This document shows, in pieces, positions 47,426 to 56,588 of a stretch of 64,000 nucleotides of DNA (within the stretch, counting starts at the first letter, position 1; each line of letters begins with the position of its first letter). Both the position numbers and the translations under genes were made by a program. The stretch is from Microvirga sp. KLBC 81 (GTDB lineage: Bacteria; Pseudomonadota; Alphaproteobacteria; Rhizobiales; Beijerinckiaceae). The stretch is taken from assembly GCF_003075415.1 (NCBI RefSeq), contig NZ_QDAH01000027.1, positions 1 to 64,000 on the forward strand, written 5' to 3'. A model generated the notes under the pieces. It did no database searches. It worked only from the letters and a program-made list of their open reading frames with translations, and was not told the origin of the DNA.

Positions 47426-47809
47426 GTGAACGATCACTCCCCCATCCAAGACGCGCCCAACGCGCCGCAGGTGTCCCCCGGCTCGAAGATTCCGCCGGAA
47501 GAGCTCGACCGTATGACCGACGACATCATCGCGGCGCTCAAGACCGTCTATGATCCCGAAATCCCGGCCGATATCTACGAGCTCGGCCTGATCTACCGGG
47601 TCGATATCGACGACGACCGCAACGTCTCCATCGACATGACCCTCACGGCGCCGGGCTGCCCTGTGGCCGGCGAGATGCCGGGCTGGGTGGAGAACGCGGT
47701 GGCTTCCGTTCCCGGCGTTCAGAGCGTCAAGGCCACCATCGTGTTCGACCCGCCGTGGGACCAGAGCCGCATGTCGGACGAGGCTCGCGTCGCGCTCGAT
47801 ATGTGGTAG
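47426..47809 (+). CDS. sufT: MIP18/DUF59 family Fe-S assembly protein (SufT)
   Basis: This 127-residue protein has the D-P-E-I-P-A-D-I-Y-E-L-G-L-I-Y motif of the MIP18/PaaD family, followed by D-M-T-L-T-A-P-G-C-P and F-D-P-P-W. Homologues help mature 4Fe-4S enzymes when SufBCD output is limiting. The GTG start has an AAGGA site. The disordered N-terminal 20 residues are proline-rich. Confidence 0.93.
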   Translation: MNDHSPIQDAPNAPQVSPGSKIPPEELDRMTDDIIAALKTVYDPEIPADIYELGLIYRVDIDDDRNVSIDMTLTAPGCPVAGEMPGWVENAVASVPGVQSVKATIVFDPPWDQSRMSDEARVALDMW

Positions 47810-47839
47810 GCCTCAAGGCTTCCAGTCGAACTTGAAAGA

Positions 47840-47866
47840 CGCATGGCCAGGCTCGTCCCGGCCATC
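47840..47866. repeat. Family A repeat after sufT
   Basis: An ATGGCCAGGCTCGTCCCGGC unit with one arm mutated, between convergent sufT and the antiporter gene. Confidence 0.65.
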
Positions 47867-47873
47867 TCGCTTT

Positions 47874-49658
47874 TTAGGGCGTTGCGTCAGGGCGCGGCTC
47901 CGGTGCACGCTCCTCATGGTTGCCATTGACGATGTCGTCCGGTTCCTCGACGGATGAGAGGATCGGCTGGCGAGGTGCATCGGGAACGGCGGAGACCATC
48001 GCGCGGGCGATTTCCTGCTCGGCCATCACGACCCTCGTCGCACCGAATTTCTCGGCGTGTTCTTCCTGAGCGGCGGAATGGACGCGCACGATGATCGGCA
48101 GGTTCGGGTTGAGCCTGCGAGACTGCTCGACGATCTGGCCGCTTTCAAACGCGTCAGGGATAGCGACCAGAAGGCAGCGGGCTTCCTTAAGATTGGCAGC
48201 GGCAGCGATCTCAGGGTCGGCGGCATTGCCGACGAGGGTCTCATAGCCGTCTCTCGGCAGATCGGCGAGCTGGCTCTTGTTGGCCTCGATCACCAGGAAG
48301 GGCGTTCCGGAAGCGGTTAGTTTCCTGCTGATGAACTTGCCGACCCGGCCATGGCCCACGAGGACGACATGATCCGTCAGTGCGGTTACCGGCACAGGTT
48401 CTCGCACAATGGAGGGCTGCTCATGTTGTGCTTCTGCGGCTTCCGCTGCAGCGGCTTTCTCCGCCTTTGCGGGCTCGCGCTTGGCGAACCACCGGTCCAG
48501 AAGCGCGAACAGGAACGGGTTCACGAGGATCGAGAGAATGGCGCCTGCCAGGATGAGATCGCGTCCTTGGTCTGGCAGCAGCTGCAGCTCGACGCCGAGG
48601 CCCCCGAGGATGAAGGAGAATTCGCCGATCTGGGCGAGGCTCGCCGCAATGGTGAGCGCCGTGGAATCCGGATGGCGGAAGAGACGCACGATGGCGTAGG
48701 CCGCGAGCGACTTGCCGATGACGATGATCAGGAAGGTCGCCAGCACCGGCCCGAACTCCTCGATCAGGATCATCGGGTCGAACAGCATGCCGACCGACAC
48801 GAAGAACAGGACGGCGAAGGCGTCGCGAAGCGGCAGCGTTTCCGAAGCGGCCTGGTGGCTGAGTTCGGATTCGCTCAGCACCATGCCTGCGAAGAAGGCG
48901 CCGAGCGCGAAGGACACACCGAAGAGCTCCGCCGCGCCGAAGGCCGTGCCGAGGGCGATGGCAAGAACCGAGAGGCGGAACAGTTCGCGGGATCCCGTAT
49001 GCGCCACGTAATGAAGGATCCATGGGATCACGCGCCGGCCCACGATCAGCATGATGGCCACGAAGGCAATGACCTTGCCGAGGGTCAGGCCAAGCGAAAT
49101 CACGATGGATTCGACGTCGGCAGAGGCGCTGGAAATGGCTTTCGCGAAGGCTGGCAGCAGCACCAGCGTCAGCACCATGGCTAGGTCTTCCACGATCAGC
49201 CAGCCGACAGCGATATGGCCGCGCTCGGTTTCCACCAGCCGGCGCTCCTGCAGGGCGCGCAGCAATACGACCGTACTGGCGACCGAGAGGGCAAGCCCAA
49301 AGACGAGGCCGCCACCGATGCTCCAGCCCATGAGCCATGCCAAGCCCATGCCGAGCAGCGTGGCGCTGGCAATCTGCACAATGGCGCCGGGAACGGCGAT
49401 GGCTTTGACCGAGAGAAGATCCTTCAACGAAAAGTGAAGGCCGACGCCGAACATCAGCAGGATCACGCCGATTTCGGCGAGCTGGTTGGCGAGCGATTGA
49501 TCCGCCACGTAACCAGGGGTGAAGGGGCCGACGAGCACACCGGCCAGAAGGTAACCGACGAGGGGAGAAATACGGATGCGTTGCGCAATGGCGCCGAGAA
49601 CGAATGCCAGAACAAGGCCGACGACGATGGTGGATATCAGCGGCATGTGATGCGGCAT
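47874..49658 (-). CDS. CPA2-family cation/proton antiporter with TrkA-N domain (KefB/YbaL-like)
   Basis: This 594-residue inner-membrane transporter has about 12 membrane helices in the first 390 residues (with G-Y-L-L-A-G-V-L-V-G-P and G-V-I-L-L-M-F-G-V-G-L-H). A soluble RCK/TrkA-N domain follows (about 425-550), with the nucleotide-binding loop V-V-L-V-G-H-G-R-V-G. It is expected to exchange potassium or sodium for protons. The glutathione-gating features of KefB cannot be judged here. It lies between sufT and sufA on the opposite strand. Confidence 0.9.
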   Translation of the reverse strand: MPHHMPLISTIVVGLVLAFVLGAIAQRIRISPLVGYLLAGVLVGPFTPGYVADQSLANQLAEIGVILLMFGVGLHFSLKDLLSVKAIAVPGAIVQIASATLLGMGLAWLMGWSIGGGLVFGLALSVASTVVLLRALQERRLVETERGHIAVGWLIVEDLAMVLTLVLLPAFAKAISSASADVESIVISLGLTLGKVIAFVAIMLIVGRRVIPWILHYVAHTGSRELFRLSVLAIALGTAFGAAELFGVSFALGAFFAGMVLSESELSHQAASETLPLRDAFAVLFFVSVGMLFDPMILIEEFGPVLATFLIIVIGKSLAAYAIVRLFRHPDSTALTIAASLAQIGEFSFILGGLGVELQLLPDQGRDLILAGAILSILVNPFLFALLDRWFAKREPAKAEKAAAAEAAEAQHEQPSIVREPVPVTALTDHVVLVGHGRVGKFISRKLTASGTPFLVIEANKSQLADLPRDGYETLVGNAADPEIAAAANLKEARCLLVAIPDAFESGQIVEQSRRLNPNLPIIVRVHSAAQEEHAEKFGATRVVMAEQEIARAMVSAVPDAPRQPILSSVEEPDDIVNGNHEERAPEPRPDATP

Positions 49659-49829
49659 CTGTTCTCCAGAATGGGTGCTCTGTTCTGGTGGGAATAAACC
49701 CGATATGGGCCAGCTAGGCCGTGATCACAACCCCAGCCGGTCTCGACGTTTGGCCTTTCATCTCTTATCTATGGAACATCGTACTCGTTCTGCCCGGGCC
49801 TTGAACCCGGCCGTCAGGAGAGAAGGCTT

Positions 49830-50210
49830 ATGGCTCTACCCGGCTTCAAGGTCGTGACCTTGACCGACGCGGCGGCAAACCGCGTCAAGGACATCATCAG
49901 TAAAGCGGACAAGCCCATTGTGGGCGTTCGCGTCGGCGTGAAGAACGGCGGCTGCGCCGGCATGTCCTACACCATGGAATATGCGGAAAGCATCAACCCC
50001 CTCGACGAAGTGGTCGAGGACAAGGGCGTGACCGTGCTCATTGACCCCAAAGCGGTGCTGTTCCTGCTCGGCACGGAAATGGATTTTCAGACGACGAAGA
50101 TGTCGTCTCAGTTCGTGTTCAACAATCCGAACCAGACCTCGGCCTGCGGCTGCGGCGAATCCGTTGCGATCACGCCTGCCACGCCTCCTGCGCTGCATAC
50201 GGCAGGCTAA
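49830..50210 (+). CDS. sufA: A-type Fe-S carrier protein (SufA/IscA)
   Basis: This 126-residue carrier delivers clusters from the Suf scaffold to target enzymes. The three conserved cysteines are present: C42 (N-G-G-C-A-G-M) and the C106-G-C108-G pair. The C-terminal tail is longer than Escherichia coli IscA. It begins after the divergent antiporter gene, outside the main suf block. TfoX-domain ORF 50216-50608 starts 5 bp after its stop. Confidence 0.93.
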   Translation: MALPGFKVVTLTDAAANRVKDIISKADKPIVGVRVGVKNGGCAGMSYTMEYAESINPLDEVVEDKGVTVLIDPKAVLFLLGTEMDFQTTKMSSQFVFNNPNQTSACGCGESVAITPATPPALHTAG

Positions 50211-50215
50211 ATCCC

Positions 50216-50608
50216 GTGGACGCCGAGGCCATCCGCGAGATCTTTCAGGCGTTTGGCCCGGTCAGCATCCGCCGCATGTTCGGCGGGCAGGGGATTTATC
50301 GCGAGGGTGTGATGTTCGCCCTTGAAGACGAGGGCGAGCTTTACCTGAAGGTGGATGACGAAAGCGTCGGCCGGTTTCGCGATCTTGGTTCACGGCCCTT
50401 CAGCTACCAGACGAAGGATGGCCGGACCACGATCATGAGCTACTGGCTCATGCCGGAATCCGCTTTGGACGATCCGGATGAGGCAGCCGAGCTGGCGCGC
50501 ATGGCTTTCGGATCTGCGCTTCGGGCAAATGCCGCATCGGCCAAGAAGGCGAAGAAACCTTCGCCTGCTCGAAGGTCGCGCAAGCCCGTCTCCGAACCTG
50601 CGCTTTAA
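50216..50608 (+). CDS. TfoX N-terminal domain protein
   Basis: A GTG start right after sufA gives 130 residues with the TfoX/Sxy N-terminal domain (I-R-R-M-F-G-G-Q-G-I-Y, residues about 20-30; E-L-Y-L-K-V-D; F-S-Y, about 60). The C-terminal TfoX helix-hairpin domain is absent and replaced by a basic A-K-K-A-K-K tail. Sxy regulates competence in gammaproteobacteria; in alphaproteobacteria this single-domain form is of unknown role. It overlaps the convergent helicase gene by 4 bp. Confidence 0.85.
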   Translation: MDAEAIREIFQAFGPVSIRRMFGGQGIYREGVMFALEDEGELYLKVDDESVGRFRDLGSRPFSYQTKDGRTTIMSYWLMPESALDDPDEAAELARMAFGSALRANAASAKKAKKPSPARRSRKPVSEPAL

Positions 50609-52053
50609 GATTTCTTGATCGTGACCGGGCGCATCAGGAAGGCTGGCACGTGATCGCCCATGCCTTTGACCGGCACGTCATCATCGTCGCGACGCGAACG
50701 TCCCTGGCTTCCCTTCGAGCCTTGCCGATCGCGGTCGGGGCGGGCCCTGCGCGCTTCCTCCTGCCGAGGTGCGGAGGTTTCGCGGACAGGTGATACTTCC
50801 TCTGAGGTATCATCGGACCGAGCGCGTTGCCGGTCGCCGGAGCGAACCTTCACTTTGCGACCACGGGAGCGCTGCTCACCGCGACCGCCGCGGCGGGATG
50901 ACGAGCTTTCCGAGGGCGGCAGCTCCGCAAGCGTCGGGCCTTCCCATTCGATCGAGGTGTTGATCAGCTTCTCGATAGCAGCCAGGGACTTCTCATCGCT
51001 TGGGCTGACCAGCGTGAAGGCCTGACCTGTGCGGCCCGCGCGGCCCGTGCGGCCGATGCGGTGGACATAATCCTCCGCATGATGCGGCACGTCGTAATTG
51101 AACACATGGCTCACGGACGGGATGTCGAGGCCGCGGGCAGCCACGTCGCTCGCCACCAGAATGGGCATCTCGCCGCTGCGGAAGCTGTCGAGAGCCGCCA
51201 TGCGGGCATGCTGGTCCATGTCGCCGTGAAGAGCGACAGCGCCGAAGCCATGCTTCTGCAATGAACGATGAAGCACCGCCACGTCGCGTTTACGGTTGCA
51301 GAAAACGACAGCGTTCTGCAGGTCCGTCGCATTGCGGATCAGGCCACGCAGCGTCTCACGCTTCTGCCAATCCTCACGGCCCGTCGCCACCAGGCGCTGC
51401 GTGATCGTCGCCGCCGTTGAGGCGGCGCGCGCGACCTCGACCTTCACCGGGTTATGCAGGAAAGCATCCGCGAGGCGCTGAATCTCCGGCGGCATGGTCG
51501 CGGAGAAGAAGAGCGTCTGCCGCGTGAACGGCACAAGCTTCACGATGCGCTCGATGTCGGGGATGAAGCCCATATCGAGCATGCGGTCCGCCTCGTCGAT
51601 GACGAGAAGCTCGACGCCGGTCAGCAGCAGCTTGCCGCGTTCGAAATGATCGAGCAGGCGGCCGGGGGTGGCGATCAGCACGTCGACGCCGCGGGTGATC
51701 TTGGCATCCTGGTCGCCGAAGGAGACGCCGCCGATCAACAGGGCGACCGAGAGCTTGTGGTTGATTCCGTACTTGTCGAAGTTGTCCTGAACCTGCGCCG
51801 CCAGCTCGCGGGTGGGTTCGAGGATCAGCGTGCGCGGCATGCGTGCCCGGGCGCGGCCATGCTCCAGCATGGTGAGCATCGGCAGCGTGAAGGCGGCCGT
51901 CTTGCCGGTGCCTGTCTGGGCAATGCCCAGCACGTCCCTGCGGGCAAGCACATGGGGAATGGCCTGAGCCTGGATCGGCGTCGGCTCCGTGTAACCGGAA
52001 GCGGCAACAGCCTGTTGAACTTTATCGCTAAGTCCGAGTTCGGCGAAAGACAT
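50605..52053 (-). CDS. DEAD-box ATP-dependent RNA helicase (RhlE-like)
   Basis: This 482-residue helicase has the Q motif near residue 27, Walker A A-Q-T-G-T-G-K-T (45-52), P-T-R-E-L, D-E-A-D, S-A-T and the H-R-I-G-R-T-G-R motif VI. An Arg/Ser/Glu-rich disordered tail (about 385-482) follows, with R-G-G-R-G and R-S-R-R-D patches likely to bind RNA. It probably works in ribosome assembly or RNA decay, perhaps with RNase E, whose interactome in alphaproteobacteria includes such helicases. Confidence 0.92.
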   Translation of the reverse strand: MSFAELGLSDKVQQAVAASGYTEPTPIQAQAIPHVLARRDVLGIAQTGTGKTAAFTLPMLTMLEHGRARARMPRTLILEPTRELAAQVQDNFDKYGINHKLSVALLIGGVSFGDQDAKITRGVDVLIATPGRLLDHFERGKLLLTGVELLVIDEADRMLDMGFIPDIERIVKLVPFTRQTLFFSATMPPEIQRLADAFLHNPVKVEVARAASTAATITQRLVATGREDWQKRETLRGLIRNATDLQNAVVFCNRKRDVAVLHRSLQKHGFGAVALHGDMDQHARMAALDSFRSGEMPILVASDVAARGLDIPSVSHVFNYDVPHHAEDYVHRIGRTGRAGRTGQAFTLVSPSDEKSLAAIEKLINTSIEWEGPTLAELPPSESSSSRRGGRGEQRSRGRKVKVRSGDRQRARSDDTSEEVSPVRETSAPRQEEARRARPDRDRQGSKGSQGRSRRDDDDVPVKGMGDHVPAFLMRPVTIKKS

Positions 52054-52228
52054 GGATATTTAAACCGTTGAGGGCAGGGTGCGCATAACGTGCCGGCCGC
52101 GCTCTACGGCAACAAACAGGCGCGAGACTGGTTTCACCTGAGGCTCTTGCTCAAGTTGGGGTGTGGCGGGACCATAGGACAAGCTATGCGCTTGTCAATA
52201 CAAGCAAACTTGCAAGGGAAAAGAGGCG

Positions 52229-52927
52229 ATGGCCGACACGCTCGTTCTGATTCCGGGTTTAGCCTGCACGGCGCGCCTGTTCGAGCCGCAAATGTCCGCT
52301 CTGGCCGGGAGCAGGAACATTGTCGTGGCTGACCATACCCAGGATGATTCGATTCCGGCGATTGCAGCCCGCCTGTTGAAGGATGCCCCAGAGCGGTTCT
52401 CCCTCGCGGGGCTCTCCATGGGCGGGTACGTCGCTATGGAGGTCATGCGCCAGGCTCCTGAGCGCGTTCAGCGCCTCGCCCTGCTCGACACGACGGCTAG
52501 GCCGGATACGCCAGAGGCGAGCCAGGATCGCGAGCGCCTCATCGCTCTGGCTCAGTCCGGGCGTTACGGGGACATCTTTGCCAGGGCTTGGCCGCGCCTC
52601 GTGCATCCCGACCGCCAATCGGACAGAGAATTGCAGAGCGTGATTTTCAAGATGATGCAGGAAACCGGAGCCGAGGCCTACGTAAGACAGCAGCGCGCCA
52701 TCATGGGCCGAGTCGATTCCCGGCCGCTGCTTCCAAGCATCGAGATACCGACACTGATTCTCGTAGGGGACGGCGACCTCATCACCCCACCTGACGTGGC
52801 GCGGGAAATGGCCGAGATGATCGAATGGGCCTCACTGGTCGTGATTCCTGAGTCAGGGCATTCATCCACCCTTGAGCGGCCGGAACGGGTCACACAGGCC
52901 ATGCATCTGTGGCTTGAAGAGGGCTGA
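52229..52927 (+). CDS. Alpha/beta hydrolase
   Basis: This 232-residue enzyme has the L-I-P-G-L-A oxyanion segment, the nucleophile elbow G-L-S-M-G-G, an acid site in V-G-D-G-D and the catalytic His in P-E-S-G-H-S-S. The E-V-M-R-Q-A-P-E-R-V-Q-R-L-A segment is typical of hydrolases near 3-oxoadipate enol-lactonase, but that assignment is not secure. It stands alone; a CTTGT-CAAT-ACAAG inverted repeat lies in its promoter region. Confidence 0.85.
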   Translation: MADTLVLIPGLACTARLFEPQMSALAGSRNIVVADHTQDDSIPAIAARLLKDAPERFSLAGLSMGGYVAMEVMRQAPERVQRLALLDTTARPDTPEASQDRERLIALAQSGRYGDIFARAWPRLVHPDRQSDRELQSVIFKMMQETGAEAYVRQQRAIMGRVDSRPLLPSIEIPTLILVGDGDLITPPDVAREMAEMIEWASLVVIPESGHSSTLERPERVTQAMHLWLEEG

Positions 52928-53237
52928 TCAAGGGGGGGGAGGGACATTCCTTTGAGGGATAGTCAATGTTTTCTTACCAGCTCGCAAGCGGCAATTAGGG
53001 TCCTGTTAATTATCATGGTGGGGCGAAATAGGCACGATCGTTCAATGTCTTAGGCGCTGATGTCTTCTTTGTTGCCGCCGCCGTTGATGTAATCGCAAGC
53101 CCTTCACCCGGGCCGCTCTCCCTCGCGGCAGGGCCCGGCGAAGCTTCCCTTTTGAAGTGTGGCGCAAAAGTGACAGACGTTCCGGCGGCCCTGAGCTAGA
53201 AGCGGGGCCATAGCCTTCTTAATGAACGGATATAACT
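52928..53237. other. Intergenic region upstream of the porin
   Basis: No gene is seen. It is AT-rich near 52960-53020 and probably holds the porin promoter; a GC-rich imperfect hairpin occurs around 53112-53142 (GGGCCGC .. GCGGCAGGGCCC). Confidence 0.4.
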
Positions 53238-53891
53238 ATGAAAAAGATTCTCCTCGCTTCGGTCGCTCTGCTCAGCCTCACCGCTGCTGCTTCGGCTGCT
53301 GACCTTCCCTCCCGCCGCGCTCCGGCCCCGATCGTCGCCGCTGTTCCGGTCTTCACCTGGACCGGCTTCTACGTCGGTGTGAACGCCGGCGTCGGCTTCA
53401 ACAACAACGACGAAGACGAAATCGTGTTCGGCGACACTACGATCCTCGGCGACAGCGATGACGACGCCAGCTTCGTCGGCGGCGCTCAGATCGGCTACAA
53501 CTACCAGATCGGCTCGTTCGTGGTCGGCGTTGAAGGCGACATCCAGTACGCCGACTTCGGCAGCACCACCTACGACTTCGGCGGTGGCGACGTCGTCACG
53601 GTCGATAACGAAGACTGGTTCGGCACTGTGCGCGCTCGCGCTGGTGTGGCCTTCGACCGCGCCCTCATCTACGCCACCGGCGGTTTTGCTTTCGCTGACG
53701 ACCGCAACGGCTGGACCGTTGGCGGTGGCCTCGAGTACGCCTTCACCAACAACCTCTCGGCCAAGGTCGAAGGCTTGTACGTGAACCTTGAGGACGACGA
53801 CTTCGAGTTCGCTGGCACGACCTTCAGCACCGGCGAGACCGATTTCGCTGTGATCCGCGCTGGTGTGAACTACCGCTTCGGCACTTACTAA
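53238..53891 (+). CDS. Outer membrane beta-barrel protein, Omp25/Omp31-like
   Basis: This 217-residue porin-like protein has a signal peptide (residues 1-21, ending A-S-A-A-D), the A-D-L-P-S-R-R start, W-T-G-F-Y-V-G-V-N-A-G-V-G-F and repeated amphipathic strands. It ends Y-R-F-G-T-Y with an aromatic last residue, as expected for outer-membrane insertion. In Rhizobiales these Omp25/RopB proteins are major structural or adhesive surface proteins. Codon use is highly biased, as in abundant proteins. It is followed by a strong terminator. Confidence 0.92.
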   Translation: MKKILLASVALLSLTAAASAADLPSRRAPAPIVAAVPVFTWTGFYVGVNAGVGFNNNDEDEIVFGDTTILGDSDDDASFVGGAQIGYNYQIGSFVVGVEGDIQYADFGSTTYDFGGGDVVTVDNEDWFGTVRARAGVAFDRALIYATGGFAFADDRNGWTVGGGLEYAFTNNLSAKVEGLYVNLEDDDFEFAGTTFSTGETDFAVIRAGVNYRFGTY

Positions 53892-53912
53892 GATCCGTCG
53901 CATCCGCGACAG

Positions 53913-53942
53913 AAAAGGCCCGGGGAAGCCCGGGCCTTTTTC
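53913..53942 (+). terminator. Intrinsic terminator of the Omp25-like gene
   Basis: A 12-bp stem (53913-53924 with 53929-53940, GAAG loop) is followed by TTTTT. It lies 20 bp after the stop codon. Confidence 0.92.
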
Positions 53943-54009
53943 GTTGGGGCGATGCTCGAAAGAAAATGCCGCTCCGGCGAGGGAGCGGCACTTCGAAAGC
54001 AAATTGCTG

Positions 54010-54354
54010 TTACTCGACGATGGTCACGACCTTGCGGGTCTTGGGGTCCACCAGAACCACGTCGTCGTTATGGACGAAGTAGCTGTAGCCCTTCACCGTA
54101 GGGATATCGGACACGATGGTGTCCGGGACGGTCTGCAACTCGACGGTCTCCGGCACGGTCCAGCCCACGCTAACGTTTTCCTTCACAGTGACCGGCTTTG
54201 CCGTGCTCAGACGCTGACGAATGACAGTGCGCTTTTCCGGAGCGATCGTGATCGAGCCGGTGGTTTCCGTGGTCGTGGTCGTCACCGAGGTCTGGGCGCC
54301 AGCCGGGACAGCAGCCAGGAGGCCGACAGCGGCGGCAATCATCATAGCTTTCAT
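54010..54354 (-). CDS. DUF1236 domain exported protein
   Basis: This 114-residue protein has a signal peptide (1-20), a Thr-rich linker (T-T-T-T-T-E-T-T), and the DUF1236 unit with I-A-P-E-K-R-T-V-I-R-Q-R, V-S-V-G-W-T-V-P-E-T-V-E-L, Y-S-Y-F-V-H-N-D-D-V-V-L-V-D-P and R-K-V-V-T-I. GAGGAG precedes the start at 54354. Function is unknown in this family, which is widespread in Rhizobiales. Confidence 0.88.
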   Translation of the reverse strand: MKAMMIAAAVGLLAAVPAGAQTSVTTTTTETTGSITIAPEKRTVIRQRLSTAKPVTVKENVSVGWTVPETVELQTVPDTIVSDIPTVKGYSYFVHNDDVVLVDPKTRKVVTIVE

Positions 54355-54520
54355 GGTTCTACTCCTCTGAACATTCTCGAATTGCTTGAGCGGGCTCAAG
54401 CCCGCGGTCACTCTGAACGACCGCGTCGGGCTAGCTAACTCGGGAAGCGGGTGAACCGTTCCTGATTCGCCGACACTTTTTGTCCTAGAGAGCAGCCTCT
54501 AAATTCCTTGATGTCATAAC

Positions 54521-54550
54521 AAAAAAAGCCGGAGCCTTGAGGGCTCCGGC
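54521..54550 (-). terminator. Intrinsic terminator of glnA
   Basis: On the minus strand a 9-bp stem (54528-54536 with 54542-54550, 5-nt loop) is followed by seven U residues (54521-54527), 46 bp past the glnA stop. Confidence 0.92.
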
Positions 54551-54595
54551 AGGCAGGCTGCGGAAATTGCAGCCGGGAGGAAAGTCCAGTCCTGC

Positions 54596-56005
54596 TTAGC
54601 AGGAGTAGTACATCTGGAACTCGACCGGGTGCGGGGTCATCTCGAAGCGAGCGACCTCGGTCATCTTCAGCTCGATGTAGCTGTCGATAAAGTCGTCGTT
54701 GAACACACCGCCGGCCTTAAGGAACGCGCGGTCCTTATCCAGGCTTGCGAGAGCTTCGCGGAGCGAGCCGCAAACCGTCGGGATCTTCTTCAGCTCCTTC
54801 GGAGGCAGATCGTAGAGATCCTTGTCCATCGCCTGGCCGGGATCGATCTTGTTCACGATGCCGTCGAGACCAGCCATCAGCATCGCCGCGAAAGCGAGGT
54901 ACGGGTTGGCGGTCGGATCGGGGAAACGAACCTCGACGCGCTTGGCCTTCGGCGAAGTCGTCCACGGAATACGGCAGGAAGCCGAACGGTTACGAGCCGA
55001 ATAGGCCAGCAGAACCGGAGCCTCGTAGCCCGGCACGAGACGCTTGTAGGAGTTCGTCGACGGGTTGGTGAAGGCGTTCAGGGCCTTGGCGTGCTTGATG
55101 ATGCCGCCGATGTACCACAGGCACTCTTGGCTGAGGTCGGCGTACTTGTTGCCGGCGAAGAGAGGCTTGCCGCCCTTCCAGAGGGACTGGTGCACGTGCA
55201 TGCCCGAGCCGTTGTCGCCGTAGACCGGCTTCGGCATGAAGGTTGCCGTCTTGCCGTAGGACTGGGCGACGTTGTGGATGCAGTACTTGTAGATCTGCAT
55301 CTCGTCGGCGGTGCGGACGAGCGTGTTGAACTTCGTGCCGAGCTCGTGCTGGGCGGAAGCCACCTCGTGGTGGTGCTTCTCGACCGTCACGCCCATGGCC
55401 TTCATTGCGGCGAGCATTTCGCTGCGCATGTCCTGAGCGGAATCCAGCGGGGGAACCGGGAAGTAGCCGCCCTTGGTCGGGATGCGGTGGCCGAGGTTGC
55501 CGCCTTCGTAAGCCGTGTCGCCGTTGATCGGCAGCTCGGACGAGTCGAGCTTGAAGCCCGTGTTGTAGGGGTCGGCCATGAACTTCACGTCGTCGAACAC
55601 GAAGAACTCAGCCTCGGGGCCTACATACACCGTGTCGGCGATGCCGGTGGACCTGAGGTAAGCCTCTGCCTTCTTGGCGATGCCGCGCGGGTCGCGGTTG
55701 TAGGGTTCGCCCGTTGCCGGCTCAAGAATGTCGCAGTTGATCGACATGGTGGCTGCCGAGAAGAACGGATCCATCTGGGCCGTCGTCGGGTCGGGCATGA
55801 GGGTCATGTCGGACTCGTTGATCGCCTTCCAGCCAGCGATGGACGAGCCGTCGAACATGATGCCGTCCGCGAACAGGTCCTCGTCGACCATCGAGACGTC
55901 GAAGGTCACGTGCTGCCACTTGCCGCGCGGATCCGTGAAACGGAAGTCGACGTATTTGACGTCGTTATCTTTGATCGCCTTGAGCACATCCTTGGCGGTC
56001 TGCAT
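54596..56005 (-). CDS. glnA: Glutamine synthetase type I
   Basis: This 469-residue enzyme makes glutamine from glutamate, ammonium and ATP as a dodecamer. It has [12 protein letters not shown] near residue 75, the M-H-V-H-Q-S-L-W metal-binding segment, [22 protein letters not shown], and the adenylylation tyrosine in L-Y-D-L-P-P. Activity is normally controlled by GlnE adenylylation in response to GlnB. Downstream of glnB with a 64-bp gap on the same strand. Confidence 0.98.
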   Translation of the reverse strand: MQTAKDVLKAIKDNDVKYVDFRFTDPRGKWQHVTFDVSMVDEDLFADGIMFDGSSIAGWKAINESDMTLMPDPTTAQMDPFFSAATMSINCDILEPATGEPYNRDPRGIAKKAEAYLRSTGIADTVYVGPEAEFFVFDDVKFMADPYNTGFKLDSSELPINGDTAYEGGNLGHRIPTKGGYFPVPPLDSAQDMRSEMLAAMKAMGVTVEKHHHEVASAQHELGTKFNTLVRTADEMQIYKYCIHNVAQSYGKTATFMPKPVYGDNGSGMHVHQSLWKGGKPLFAGNKYADLSQECLWYIGGIIKHAKALNAFTNPSTNSYKRLVPGYEAPVLLAYSARNRSASCRIPWTTSPKAKRVEVRFPDPTANPYLAFAAMLMAGLDGIVNKIDPGQAMDKDLYDLPPKELKKIPTVCGSLREALASLDKDRAFLKAGGVFNDDFIDSYIELKMTEVARFEMTPHPVEFQMYYSC

Positions 56006-56069
56006 GTCGTAGTCCTCTTCTGCCCTTGATTGTCCTCGGCTTTAAAGCCTTGGCTTGTGATGGGGGAGC

Positions 56070-56441
<372 letters not shown>

Positions 56442-56588
56442 TTAGCACCAGGACAGGGGTGCCTTCCATGGCCTCTACGATTCAAACCGGGCAGAATTGC
56501 ACCTCTCGAAGGCACTTGCTGCTCAAAGTTTGTGCATGTGCGGATTTCGGCGGCAAAGGGCCTCTGAGCAGTGATTTTGAGGCTCCAG

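Noticed and set aside
54550..54595. GAGGAAAGTCC-like motif reminiscent of RNase P RNA
   Set aside because: Only one short consensus is present; there is no room between the glnA stop and its terminator for the rest of the molecule.
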